NCBI GenBank assembly: GCA_948567375.1
Contig: OX419759.1
Location: 40,091,493-40,155,492 of the forward strand
Length of the DNA stretch: 64,000 bases
Reading direction: 5' to 3'
From: Lunularia cruciata
Taxonomy: Eukaryota > Streptophyta > Marchantiopsida > Lunulariales > Lunulariaceae
The notes beneath the pieces are model-generated. The model was not told the origin of the DNA. It saw nothing but the letters and a program-made list of their open reading frames with translations, and did no database searches. The position numbers were made by a program, and so were the translations under genes. Shown here in pieces: positions 36,492-46,380 of this stretch (positions within the stretch are counted from its first letter, which is position 1; each line of letters opens with the position of its first letter).

Positions 36492-39038
36492 ATGTCGAGT
36501 AATTCTCCTTTGCCGCTGAGAAGTCATCTTGCAGGTGATCATGGGAAGGGAAATAGAGTTGGAAACGTGTTAGTTTGTAAGGGAGAAGTCATAAGAGTGA
36601 ACTCAAGAGACAATGAGAAAGCAAGAGAGATGGGAGGAGGAAAGAAAAACTCTGAATTTGCAGTGAGAAATCATGCGATTCGGAGGTTAGATGTGATTGC
36701 TAGGATGAAAGTCTTGACCCAACTTTGGATCACTTTCTTGGCATGGAACTAGAATGTGAGTTTTCTAGGTTTCATGATAGAAATCATCGAGAGCAAGTGT
36801 CTTGATGGACCCAAGGAAGAAGGGAAGAGAGGAAATCCGGGTCGCTAGACAGAGTCGGATTGGAGACTAGTACTTGGGAAAGAAGTAGGCTCGGAGCATG
36901 GGGCCACGTTCTTGGGGAAGGGAGAGATAGCTCAAGAAACCCAAGAAGTGAGGGATGCATTCTCGTCAAAGTGGACAAAGAATAGGTACAAAGTCGAGAG
37001 CTACAAAGACCCTGTGAAGAGAGGAATTTTGAGTGCTCTGATGGCAATCCTGAAGTCGGAGAGAACAACGTATGTGATGAAACACCAAGCGGTGTTCTTT
37101 CACAAGTTATTTGCAAGAGAACTGATCAATTGGGCGAGGTGTTTCCATGGGAGAACGCGACAAATGGTGTGGAATCTGTGGGATAAATCGCCTCCACACT
37201 ACATCGTGTCGTTTGTAGTGCATTTCTACCTCAGGTTGAATTTGCTAAACTCGGTGGAGCAAACTCGGATGGTGTCGCATTTCCATCTCAATTTGTGAAA
37301 GGAGGTCAATATAGAAGAGCAGCAGTACATTTTGCAAATCAGGAGCACCAATGAGTACTATAAAGTGAGTACTTTGAACTCAAAGAAGAGAAGTCGGCAG
37401 GGGGAAGCTGAAGACACAAAGAAACCTCGGAAGACCAAGAGAGGAAACCCAAGGTGAGGTATGGTGGTGATCGAGTTGGAAGATGAAGACTCGGAAGGTG
37501 ATGCCGAGCTCAAGACCGAAGACTTGGAGCACAAGGAGGAACCCGAGCTAACGATACAGAGTGGAGATATGAGTAGTGATAGCAATGAAGGAGGAGAAAT
37601 GACATTGGCGCCAGCTGCTACAGAAGAAGAAGAAGAAGTGCAGGCAGAGATCGAGGCCGAGGACAACATGAAGTTGGAAGACGAAGTACCCGAAGCAGAA
37701 GAAAAGATTGCAGTTCAGAGAGGAGTTTGCTCAAGACGTTAGGCAAAGTACGATGCAGGCCCGAGTAATGTGCAAGAAGAAGTGAATGCAAGCTCGGGAA
37801 GCAAGGCGTCCATTTCTATACGAAGACTGCAGAGAAGAACACGAGTATTGGATGAACAAGAAGTACAAAGAGAAGTGGCCATGCAAGAAGAAGTAAACCC
37901 GAGCAATGGAGTCGAGTACCTGCGAGATGTGGTATGTCCTCTTTTGGTAAAGTTGGAGTACAAGGAGAAGGAGATGCAGTCGACTTGTCTAGAGGTAAAG
38001 ATTGTATTGCAAGTGTTGTCCCGATTAGAAGAAGAGAATTCGGAGTTGAAGAAGAGTATAACCCGAGGTGAGGAAGAGAGGGAAGTACTACGAGCGGAGG
38101 CAATAGTGAGGACTTAGGTAATTGAAGACCTGAAGAGAGAAGTGAGATATCAAGACGATCTTGTGAAGAAGAGTGACATAGCAAGGGAGAGACAAGTAGC
38201 AAAATACTAGATCTTGAAGCAACAGTTTGCTGATTCAAGAGTAGAAGTTATCCATGCTATGGCGAGAGTAGCAGCGAAGGATCAAGAGCTAGATAGGGTG
38301 ATGGAGGGTGTCGAGGAGAAGAAGCAACTTTGGCAAAGAGAGTTGGCAGCATAGTATAGGGCAGAAGAGAGATTACAAGAGTTACTTCGTAATCAGGAGG
38401 AGAAGGTTGTACAAAAGGAGAAGGAGAAGGAGACAATGAAAGCCGAGTTTGAAGCGGAATTTGTGATGTACAGGGAGGACTGGCTTGCAGATCAAGAGCA
38501 AGAGAGGATGATGAGATTGGAGCCATTGAAGGAGATTGTACTCAAGATGAATGCAATGTTGAGTACAAAAGCCAGTGTTTGGATTGAAGAGACAAGGCTG
38601 CACGAGTTGAAGTTGTTGGTGTAGGAGACAAGGCAAAGACAGGTGAAAGATACAGATTTGAACGCGTTGTTGATAAGTCTCCGGACTCGTGTAGACAGGA
38701 AGATATTAGAAGTAGAAGATAATATTGCAATCAGATTAGACTTAGTGAAAATAGAGATAGAAAAACTTTGGAAAGATGTTAGAGCCAAACCCAAAGTAGA
38801 TAACATAGGAGTGCAGATGTCTTCGGAGTTAGAGATGGAGACATTGGAGAAGAGTGGGTTGAGCAATGAAGAGTTAGATAGATTACCCACTAGTGGAATT
38901 TCAGATCAGGAAAGAGAATTGTTGGATCTGGTAGAAGAAGTAGAAGATGTGAAACCCGAGGACAGAGTAGTAGGAAGTAAGATTACTTTGGGTTTGGGTT
39001 TGAAAGGCGATGACAAAGTAGACATTGGATCGGGTTAG
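36492..39038 (+). pseudogene. A-family coiled-coil protein, copy A3 (nine in-frame stops)
   Basis: A single reading frame of 848 codons runs from MSSNSPLPLRS to KVDIGSG and stop. It has nine internal stops (36753, 36846, 37299, 37455, 37740, 38118, 38208, 38352, 38625) and no frameshift. Residues 1-270 are globular, with RNHAIRRLDVIARMK, TFLAWN, CLDGPKEEGKRGNP and the AVFFHKLFARELINWARCF block. About 320-420 is very acidic. About 480-760 is coiled coil (RLEEENSELKKSITRGEEE), and the end is again acidic. Comparison with A1, A2 and A4 shows the stops replace Trp, Gln, Arg, Glu or Lys codons, mostly by transitions. No catalytic domain is recognised. A structural, gag-like or chromatin role is conceivable but not shown. 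Confidence 0.7.
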
Positions 39039-40384
39039 TAACAGTTTTGAGATTTGAAGAGGCAGATATGAAGAGATTCATTGTCATTTTGGATCTACAG
39101 GTTAGAAAAGTTGTTGTAGAATGGTATAGTTGTTAGAACTGTCAATTTGTTCACTACTTAAGAGTGGCATTTGGAGAGAAATGTTGTTAAGTGCTCATAA
39201 TTTTTGAGAATAGATAAAGCAAAGTGCTGTGACATAGTGCTCGTTGCTTGAGCTTGATTCTGAGTATCAACTTTGTACTTGTGTTTGTGCGTGTGTGAAG
39301 AAAGTCAAAGTGCAAGTCAGAGTGCTTATTGGATGTTGGATTCCACAGCCTTGATCTTCATTCTATGTGTTTGATCCTGAGTGAAGTGCAATCAAAGCAA
39401 TGCCTTGATAGATCAAAGAGGAATTGTAGTGTTGGTAGTATTCTTCATTTGTGAGTGCAGTGCAAGGTTGATGTGAAGCAATTTAGATCAAGGAAGTTGT
39501 GCCTTCAGTGGAGGGGTGGAACACAATTTTGAGGCAAAGTCATTTTGTAGTGAAGTGCCATTTTTGGGAGAGCCTAAATCATCACAATCAAGATTGTTTG
39601 GAAAGATTTGATGGAGTTGTGATTAAGGAGTGTGAATTCATGAGAAGACTGCAAATTAGTGCTTGTTACTCTCTTTTGGGTGTGGTTTCTACCTGAGAGA
39701 TTAAAGACGCAACCAAGAAGAACTATATGTTACTGTTTGACTTCGTATTTGACCAATTCTGACTCGTATCTTTGTGGGAATAAACTTTACTTACCCGATT
39801 ACTGCAAAAGTGATATTTGTTGAGTTGTCACAGAAAGGACCTTACTTTAGAGGAAGTAGAAAAGATGAGCACCTCTATTTTGGATTTTAGTGTGTTGACT
39901 TGGTATTATTCCTAAGTGTTTGGCTTTGAGGAAAGAGTTGAGAACTCTTGGGCCCGCAGACCTTTTTGTTTTGGATTCTTCTTTAGTCCAAGGATAGCCC
40001 ATGTGACGGAATCCTTGACTTAGTGGTTGGGTCAAGATAAGACCACATGCTTAGGGGAATATACCCATGTGAATGGATATTCCTTTCTACTTTTTGACTT
40101 TACTTGACTTTTAGTCTAGTAACTTGAGTTACTACGGTAATTAGTAACTTTGGTACGTAACTATTTCACAGGTATATAAACAATGGGTGAGGAGGTACTC
40201 ATCATCCTTTCATTTGCAACTATCTCTCTCTCATTGAGTTCTCTAGTGAGCAATGTCTTGAGTCTTGGAGTGTTAGCCTTAGAGGAGTATGATGGAGTTT
40301 GGATTCCTTGCCTTCTTAGTCCATGGTGTGCTACCATAATAGCCATCAGAGGTTCATCTTGAGTGGGAGATTGGCCGGCTCACA

Positions 40385-42270
40385 AGATTGACAAGCTGAG
40401 GAGCTTGTAAGAGTTCTAGCAGAAGGCTGGAGAGAGCCTACATGAGGCATACACTCGCATGAGGCAGCTGATCTGTTTCACTTAGGGAGTGACTGAGGCC
40501 CAGGCAGTCCAGTTTTGGTATGGGATATTGGACAAGGAGTTGCAACGTAGAGTTTGTGATGCTACGTTGTTACAAGCTACTTTGCCTACTTTGGCAATGG
40601 TCTTTGGTTTAGCTGAGTGTATTGAGCTCAACATGGTGGAGGAGTGAGTGGTGATATTTGGATTTGGTAGGGAGACCTCATCCACGCCTATGACCTTTTC
40701 TAGAGTGCAGCAAAGGACACCACGCCCAGTTGGTTTTTGAGGATAGGATGGACAACCCAAATCCTATAGAGCGAGTGAAGAGCCTAGTGGAGTTAGACCC
40801 TTACCTTCATTTGCGGGTCAACAGTAGCCAGTGAGTGGTGGTGTTGCTTGTTGGACTTGTGGTGGACCTCACCATCGGAGAGAGTGTACTCAGGGCAGTG
40901 GACCTGATACCTCAGGTGCATCACAGCCAACACAAAGGCAGTGTGAGCATTGCCATAGATTTGGTAACACTAGTGACTGGTGTTTTGACCTAACCCGGAG
41001 TTACGGAGTGGTAGGGCTGCTATGGTAGGTAGTAGAGGAACTCCAATTCATGGAGGACAAGGTGGTAGAGGATCTACACCTAGTAGGAGTGCAGTACCTG
41101 CCCTTACTTTTGACACAGCTATGGCTACTCGGATTGAGCAGTTGGAGTAGAGATTGGCTAGTATGGCTATTGCTCAAAGGAGATCAGATTCGGGTGCTGA
41201 GGCTTCCACCTCATATGCTGGTGATAGAGATGCTTTGGACTTCATGTGCGGAGCAGCACAAGTGGATGCATCTGCAACAGTGACTAGGAGTGCAATATGT
41301 GCTCCTAAGCCTAAAGGAGCATCAATGGAGTTGGACCCATAGAGAGGAGAGGTTGGGAGACAAGTCAGACTTCCCTAGTCTTTCACGCTATCTAAGGCAT
41401 TGCAGATGACATCCATGGTTCCTAGACGTCCTAGTGTGGGTGTGGTAGGTGGTGATGGAGTACATGATGGACTACCTGCTAGTCAGCCACCTACCACTAC
41501 ACAGACTAAGTCTAGCATTATGTTGGGGGCGGCTCAGCTGATTATGCGGCGTCCTTTGTTTTTTGCTAGTGACATGTTTACATTGGGAGTTGACCCAGCC
41601 CTAATGTTCCAGTTGGTTGCCACACTTTGTGAGAGTAGGGATGATGTGGTTCCTACTACTAGGGCAGAGGTGGTTGATAGTGGAGCTGACTTGGTTGAGG
41701 AGCACGGGATTTGTTCAGCAACTAGTGGTTTATGGCAGGCAACAACTGCTAGACTAGAGGAGTTGCCAACTAGACCGGCCTTTGAGAGCACACGGTTCAC
41801 ACCTGGTGTTGTCCTATTGGATAACCAGAGGGGGATTTTCCATTTGGTGGGACCTTCAGGGAAGGTCTATACACCACAGAGAGTCTTGTTAGACTTTGGT
41901 GTGCAGCCCCTTATGTTGGGGAAGGCGACAGTTGTCGGTTTGGAGCAACGGAAGACCGATGTGGAGAGGTGTCCATTTCAGATCCAGACATCTCTAGGTG
42001 GTGGTTTGACACAGTACATCACACGTTGGGAGCTTGTTGTCCATGTTCAGCCTGGTCATCTGACTGATAGCTTGGTGGTGAGAGCTCAGGCTATTACGAC
42101 AATAGCTAAGTCATATAATGTGCTAGTTGGGAGAGTAGTGTTATACCCCATGGGTTTCAGCATTGACTATTGGGAGGAGACAGCCTCTTATAGACCTGGT
42201 TGGCAGTCTAGTGAGGGACAGGTATGTCACCTACCAGTATGCTTCAGTAGTGGCAGTCTTGGCTTACTAT
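40385..42270 (+). pseudogene. D gag-protease, second copy
   Basis: The copy begins inside gag (QIDKLRSL-equivalent with stops) and runs through both zinc knuckles, CWTCGGPHHRREC and CEHCHRFGNTSDWC (about 40850-40990). Here His remains but the pattern is slightly altered. It continues into a long open frame (41400-42270) with SSIMLGAAQLIM and LFFASDMFTLGVDP. The protease block VYTPQRVLLDFGVQPLMLGK has D-F-G instead of D-S-G, and SYNVLVGRVVLYPMGFSID and YRPGW close the domain. The frame ends with TAG at 42270-42272, the same place as in C. This is the least decayed protease region among the D parts. Confidence 0.8.
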
Positions 42271-42272
42271 AG

Positions 42273-42880
42273 TCCGGGACCATGGCAGCATCAGTTTTAG
42301 CTTTAAGTGGTGCAGTTACTTGGCCTGTTGACTTGTTGGAGGGGAATGCCCATGCAGAGGATAATCTAGTATGAGAAGAGATCACTCGGCTTTGGAGTAC
42401 AAGTGGGATTGTTCCATCCACCTCGGATGTTCCATTGTGGAGTTCAGAGGAGGCGTTGCAATAGCATGCAGATCAGTTGGTGCAGCAGACTTGGAGTGGA
42501 GCCTTCGTACCATCAGGAGATGAGTGTGAGGATCAGCCTCTAGAGGCAATTGCTTTGACACCTCTGGATACCACACTCATTTCTTGGCAATATGTAGTAG
42601 AGTGGATATGCCTATTGGAGTTGTTTGGTGGGATCAACACCGGACTAGCTGCGGTGTCATGCAATTGTGTGCCATGCCACCTCCCAAACATTGATGGTAC
42701 TATGGGCCCAAGCTTGGCACTTGTACATGCAGGCTTGAGGTGTATGTTATGTGGCTCTTCTGGTGGAGCTGCTACTATGTTAGTGTGTGATAGCTGTTCA
42801 AGAGGATGGCATATGGCATGTATGACTCCTCCCCTCATGGTGGTTCTTCAGGGATAGTGGTTATGACCTAGATGTACTTG
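42273..42880 (+). pseudogene. D methyltransferase start fused to PHD finger (internal deletion)
   Basis: After the TAG the frame continues SGTMAASVLALSGAVTW, as in the start of the C methyltransferase region. It reaches motif I LLELFGGINTGLAAV (about 42612-42656) and then jumps in frame to NCVPCHLPNIDG, which in C lies after the integrase. About 4.1 kb (rest of the methyltransferase, RT, RNase H, integrase) is missing. The PHD finger follows: CMLC, CDSC, H, C (about 42740-42820), then QG-TAG-W and a final pair where the first Cys is lost (L-stop-P-R-C). The uninterrupted part, 42477-42857, is 126 codons. Confidence 0.8.
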
Positions 42881-43048
42881 ACCTATAGCTAGTTCATTCT
42901 TTATATGGTATAAATTGCAGAGAGGCGACTAACGATGGGGCTCCATAACACCCGGCCTCCTGATCTTTATCCATTATAGGGTATACCATATACATAGAAT
43001 AGATGACTATCTGGAGTTAGAGGGACCTAACTGCCAGCTAGGAAGGAG
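42881..43048. other. D 3' untranslated region
   Basis: About 170 bp between the PHD frame and repeat R2. The same segment is present in C at 44173-44340 on the other strand. No gene is seen. Confidence 0.6.
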
Positions 43049-43155
43049 ATTGTGGCACTTTAGAGTCTATGTATGACTTATGTGTGAGTTGTGTTTCTAT
43101 AGTGTATGATGTTGACAACAATGTATGTTGTGTAGCGATGTATATACGCACAACA
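43049..43155 (+). repeat. D repeat R2 (107 bp, internal copy)
   Basis: This runs from ATTGTGGCACTTTAGAGTC to CGCACAACA. The same 107 bp recur as R1 at 62652-62758 after the 3' LTR body. A dinucleotide AC separates R2 from the body. Confidence 0.85.
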
Positions 43156-43508
43156 ACTATCACACCATTTGTAGTGTCGCATCTAGATTACTTGGACACT
43201 AGAGTTGCAATGATAGTAGTTAGAGTTATTTTAGTTATTTCTCAAAGACTACTTTCTGACTGTCAGATTTCATGTTGGAGTACTGACTTCACGGTAGGGC
43301 CCACCGTCACTTTGCACCATTTGCACCATTGAGTGTGCCGTTAGTGGGACCGTTAGGATTTCAGACCTAGCTTGAGTGCAAGGGTATACTTTTGAAGTGC
43401 AGCTCCAGAGAGCTCTATAACACCCATTTGTGTAGGTGTGTGGTATTGTGATATTTAGCTTGGTATTACAACTAATTGAGGATATTATTTATATATAGAT
43501 AAGGATGG

Positions 43509-43615
43509 TGTCGTGCGTATATACATTGCTACACAACATACATTGTTGTCAACATCATACACTATAAAAGCACAACTCACACATAAGTCATACATAGACT
43601 CTAAAGTGCCACAAT
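43509..43615 (-). repeat. C terminal repeat R1 (107 bp)
   Basis: This is the outer copy of the 107-bp repeat, lying beyond the 3' LTR body and ending at the target duplication. It is nearly identical to R2 at 44066-44172. On the + strand it contains ACTATAAAAGC, a TATA-like box opposite to the element's direction. Confidence 0.85.
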
Positions 43616-44063
43616 AATCAGATTGCTTAACATTCTCAACTCAACTCAACTCAGATCAGTACTTGATCTGTCACTCTATAAACTGCCAACAACTGGGCAC
43701 TGATTACAGTCAAGCCACACCCACTCAAGTATAGAGAATCCAGGTGACGCTCGCTGGCCTCTGTCCACCATAGCCAGGAACTCGAAGGCTCAACATCAGA
43801 GAAGTGAGCTCTCTGGAGCTCATTTCAAAACTATACACCCTGGACTCGAGCTAGCCCTGAAACCCTAACGGTCCCGCTGATGGCACACTCGATGGTGCAA
43901 ACGGTGCAAAGTGACGGTGGGCCCCACCGTGAAGTCAGTACCCCAAACACAAAATCTAACCGTCGGAAAGTAGTCCCTGAGAAACTGCTAGAATAACTCT
44001 AACTACCATCACTGGAACTCCAATGTCCGAGCATCTAGATGCGGAACTACAAATGGCGTGACA
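43616..44063 (-). repeat. C 3' LTR body (448 bp)
   Basis: On the minus strand it starts TGTCACGCC and ends CAATCTGATT. It pairs with 53360-53807. Confidence 0.9.
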
Positions 44064-44065
44064 GC

Positions 44066-44172
44066 TGTCTTGCATATATACATCGCTACACAATATACAT
44101 CGCTGTCAACATCATACACTATAAAAGCACAACTCACACATAAGTCATACATAGACTCTAAAGTGCCACAAT
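44066..44172 (-). repeat. C repeat R2 (107 bp, internal copy)
   Basis: It lies directly inside the 3' LTR body, separated from it by the dinucleotide GC. Same length and almost the same sequence as R1. Confidence 0.85.
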
Positions 44173-44339
44173 CGCCCTCCTAGCTGGCGGTTAGGTCCCT
44201 CTAACTCTAGATAGCCATCTACTCTAAGTATATGGTATACCCTCTAATGGGCAAAGATCAGAAGGCCGGGTGCTATGGAGCCCCATCATTAGTCGCCTGT
44301 CTGCAATCTATACCATATAAAGAATGAACTAGCTATAGG

Positions 44340-44480
44340 TCAAGTACATCTAGGACATAACCACTATCCCTGAGGAACCACCATGAGGGGAGGAGTCATA
44401 CATGCCATATGCCATCCTCTCGAACAGCTATCACACACTAACATAGTAGCAGCTCCACCAAAAGAGCCACATAACATACA
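44340..44480 (-). pseudogene. C PHD finger, C-terminus of polyprotein
   Basis: The spacing is CMLC, 11 residues, CDSC, 4 residues, His, 2 residues, Cys, 14 positions, CPRC: a full C4HC3 PHD finger. The last pair is reached only through an in-frame TAG at 44364-44366 (QG-TAG-WLCPRCT, then TGA at 44340). The Trp two residues before the last pair is a PHD hallmark. PHD fingers bind histone H3 tails in known proteins. At this position chromoviruses carry a chromodomain, so a role in targeting integration is an inference. The second D copy has the same finger with the same TAG. Confidence 0.85.
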
Positions 44481-45590
44481 CCTCAAGCCTGCACGTACAA
44501 GTGCCAAGCTTGGGTCCATAGTACCATCAATGTTTGGAAGGTGGCATGGCACACAATTGCGCACATGATCCTTCCAAACAACACCATCACGTCCTTCTAA
44601 CACGAGGACTCCAGATGGCAAAACCTCGCACACTCTCAAGATAGTGCGGCCTATAGAAACATCAAGTGTCGTTGGTGTTGTCTGCTGTAGATATACATAG
44701 TCGCCTGGATGATGAAATCGATGGATCGAGGGTCTATAACCTCCTCCTCGAATGGTAGCATAGCGTAAAGTATCTCTATGCTGAGCAATCACCAAGTTCT
44801 CAAAGGCCATCGGCATCACTCTCCAAAAGATCTCTGCATGCTGAGAACATGTGCTCATCCATACATCGGGGTCATCCAAGTCCAAAACTACAGTAGCATC
44901 TCGACGAATGGCTGCAGGTAAATCTGGATCTTGTCCATAGAGTAGAAAGTATGGAGAGAAGGATGCTAAGGAGGCTTGCCGGCTGAACCGATAGCCCATG
45001 GCCAACCAAGGTAACTGGAGATCCCAATCTCCCAAGTGGCCTCTTTGCAAACCATACTTTTGCAATCCTCTCTTCACCGTCTGAACCACTCTCTCTGCTA
45101 AGCCATCTGCCTCAGGGTGATCTTGGGATGTAGTACGATGATCAATCAAAGCCTTGTCACACAAGACCTGAAACTCTCCCAAGAACTCTGTACCCTGATC
45201 AGTCAAAACCTCAGCTGGTGCACCAAAATGACTAAGAACTCGATCCAGGAACAAGTAAGTTGTCCCTTCACTAGACTTGTCAGGAAGTGCCACCAACTCA
45301 ATCCACTTGGAAAAGTGCTCCACCATCACCAAAACATACCGATGATGTCTCACAGTCAGCGGTAAAGGCCCGGCGAAGTCCAAACTCCAACGGTAACCCA
45401 ATCCCATGATAGGTAATGGATGTAACTGTGGCGTAGGAGCATTGAATGATGCTCTAACTCGGTCACAAACCATACATCTGGCAACAAACTGCTGTACCTC
45501 GGTCTGCATACCGTGCCACCAATAATGACTCTGGAGTAAGCTATATGTACGCTTTACTCCAAAATGTCCTAGCTCCTCATCAGCATGACG
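44481..45590 (-). pseudogene. C integrase
   Basis: This is part of a 631-codon open stretch (46259-44364). The zinc-binding region reads RHADEELGHFGVK and continues to CMVC near 45475. The catalytic core has Asp in WSLDFAGPLP (about 45380), Asp in VLTDQGTEFLGEF (about 45200), and Glu in GLAERVVQTVKRG (about 45095). That is a D, D, E pattern with the second and third residues about 35 apart. The YRPSIHRFHHPGDYVYL stretch (about 44700) followed by IGRTILRVCEVLPSGVLVL resembles the integrase C-terminal SH3-like module. No stop occurs within the domain. It would join cDNA to target DNA; the 4-bp duplications of C and D presumably reflect its spacing. Confidence 0.9.
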
Positions 45591-46380
45591 GACCAACTGT
45601 GGTCTCTGTGATGGAAGTGGTACTACTTGCACTCTACCATCCTCCCATACAGGCAAAAGGTGTCTACCCTCCAATCTGAACCGTCTGGCTCGCTGAAGAA
45701 CACGGTCTCTCTCCTTGGCCCCAATTGTGCCACCCACAACACCAGTGCAAAGATAGTCCATCACTAAGACATCATCATGAATGTCTCGCTGAACTGTACC
45801 AATATCTTTTGGATCTGTGACCTCAATAACTCCTCCTGTATGTGCTAAGAGAGATACCACCAAAGTCTCTGCAAATATACATAGAAAGGCCAATGCATGC
45901 CAACCTGGCACCATCTCCTCATCTTTCTCACCATGCCAACGTGCTCCGGTCTGATCCTGCTGGCTGGGACATGGGTTTCTACTCAACCCATCTGCATCAC
46001 GGTTCACCACTCCAGGTCTGTGAACAACCGTGAAATCATACTCTTGTAAAATCAGAGCCCATCGTGCAAGCTTCCCTGAAAGCTTGTCGGACTCCATCAA
46101 CCACTTCAGCGGCTGATGATCAGGGTTGAGAGTGAAGGGGTTACCAAATAGGTAACATTGGAAATGTGCTACTGCCCAAACTGCTGCCAAGCACTCTCCC
46201 TCATATGAACTATACTTCGCCTCCGCTGAATTGTTGGAGTGACTAGCATAGGCCACCACAAACTCCTTCTCCTCATCATCATGCTAGGTGAGCACCGCTC
46301 CAAGCCCCAACATACTCCAATCAGTGTGAACCTGAAATGGTCGTCTCCTGATTGGTCTCCTCAAAATAGGAGCAGATGTC
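45591..46380 (-). pseudogene. C RNase H and linker
   Basis: Catalytic positions are visible in order: Asp in VHTDWSMLGLGAVL (about 46320), Glu in YEGECLAAVWAVAHF (about 46200), Asp in NPDHQPLKWL (about 46115), and Asp in NRDADGLSRN (about 45990). A TAG interrupts after GAVLT (about 46286). The linker that follows to integrase is about 120 residues and includes GWHALAFLCIFAETLVVSLL. The domain removes RNA from the RNA-DNA hybrid during cDNA synthesis. Confidence 0.85.

Larger units (their letters stand above)
36077..39832 (+). mobile_element. element A3: LTR-like ORF-bearing unit
   Basis: A3 starts TGTGGTGCCCACA at 36077 and ends GTTGTCACA at 39832, 3756 bp. The flanks are GAGGG (36072-36076) and GAAAG (39833-39837). 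Removing the unit and one 5-mer restores the B LTR sequence AGAGGGGACCTT, so the site is secure even though the duplication has two A/G changes. This is the best-preserved copy: its ORF has no frameshift. Confidence 0.85.
29157..40384 (+). mobile_element. element B1: Ty3/gypsy with nested E and A3
   Basis: B1 starts TGTAACACCC at 29157 and its 3' LTR ends GGCTCACA at 40384. The 5' LTR is cut to about 85 bp and joined directly to mid-gag. The coding part reads gag, protease, RT, RNase H, partial integrase. The 3' LTR (from 33146) is split by E (33258-36039) and A3 (36077-39832). The flanks do not match. On the left is D integrase ending AGAGC, on the right D gag beginning AGATT. This is not a simple insertion; it looks like the join of two different B insertions. 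Confidence 0.8.
33146..40384 (+). repeat. B1 3' LTR, split by E and A3
   Basis: The LTR pieces are 33146-33257, 36044-36076 and 39838-40384. Joined, they parallel the B2 3' LTR (61767-62456). The last piece has a TATATAAA box at 40173-40180 and ends GGCTCACA. E sits at ATGGTT and A3 at GAGGG. Confidence 0.8.

Noticed and set aside
36077-39832. A family as a DNA transposon with terminal inverted repeats
   Set aside because: Only the TGTG/CACA tips are inverted, no transposase is recognisable, and 5-bp duplications with TG...CA fit LTR-type integration better.
44173-44343. Hidden tRNA or small RNA gene near the 3' end of C
   Set aside because: No cloverleaf or A/B box pattern could be made out; the segment recurs in D as untranslated sequence.
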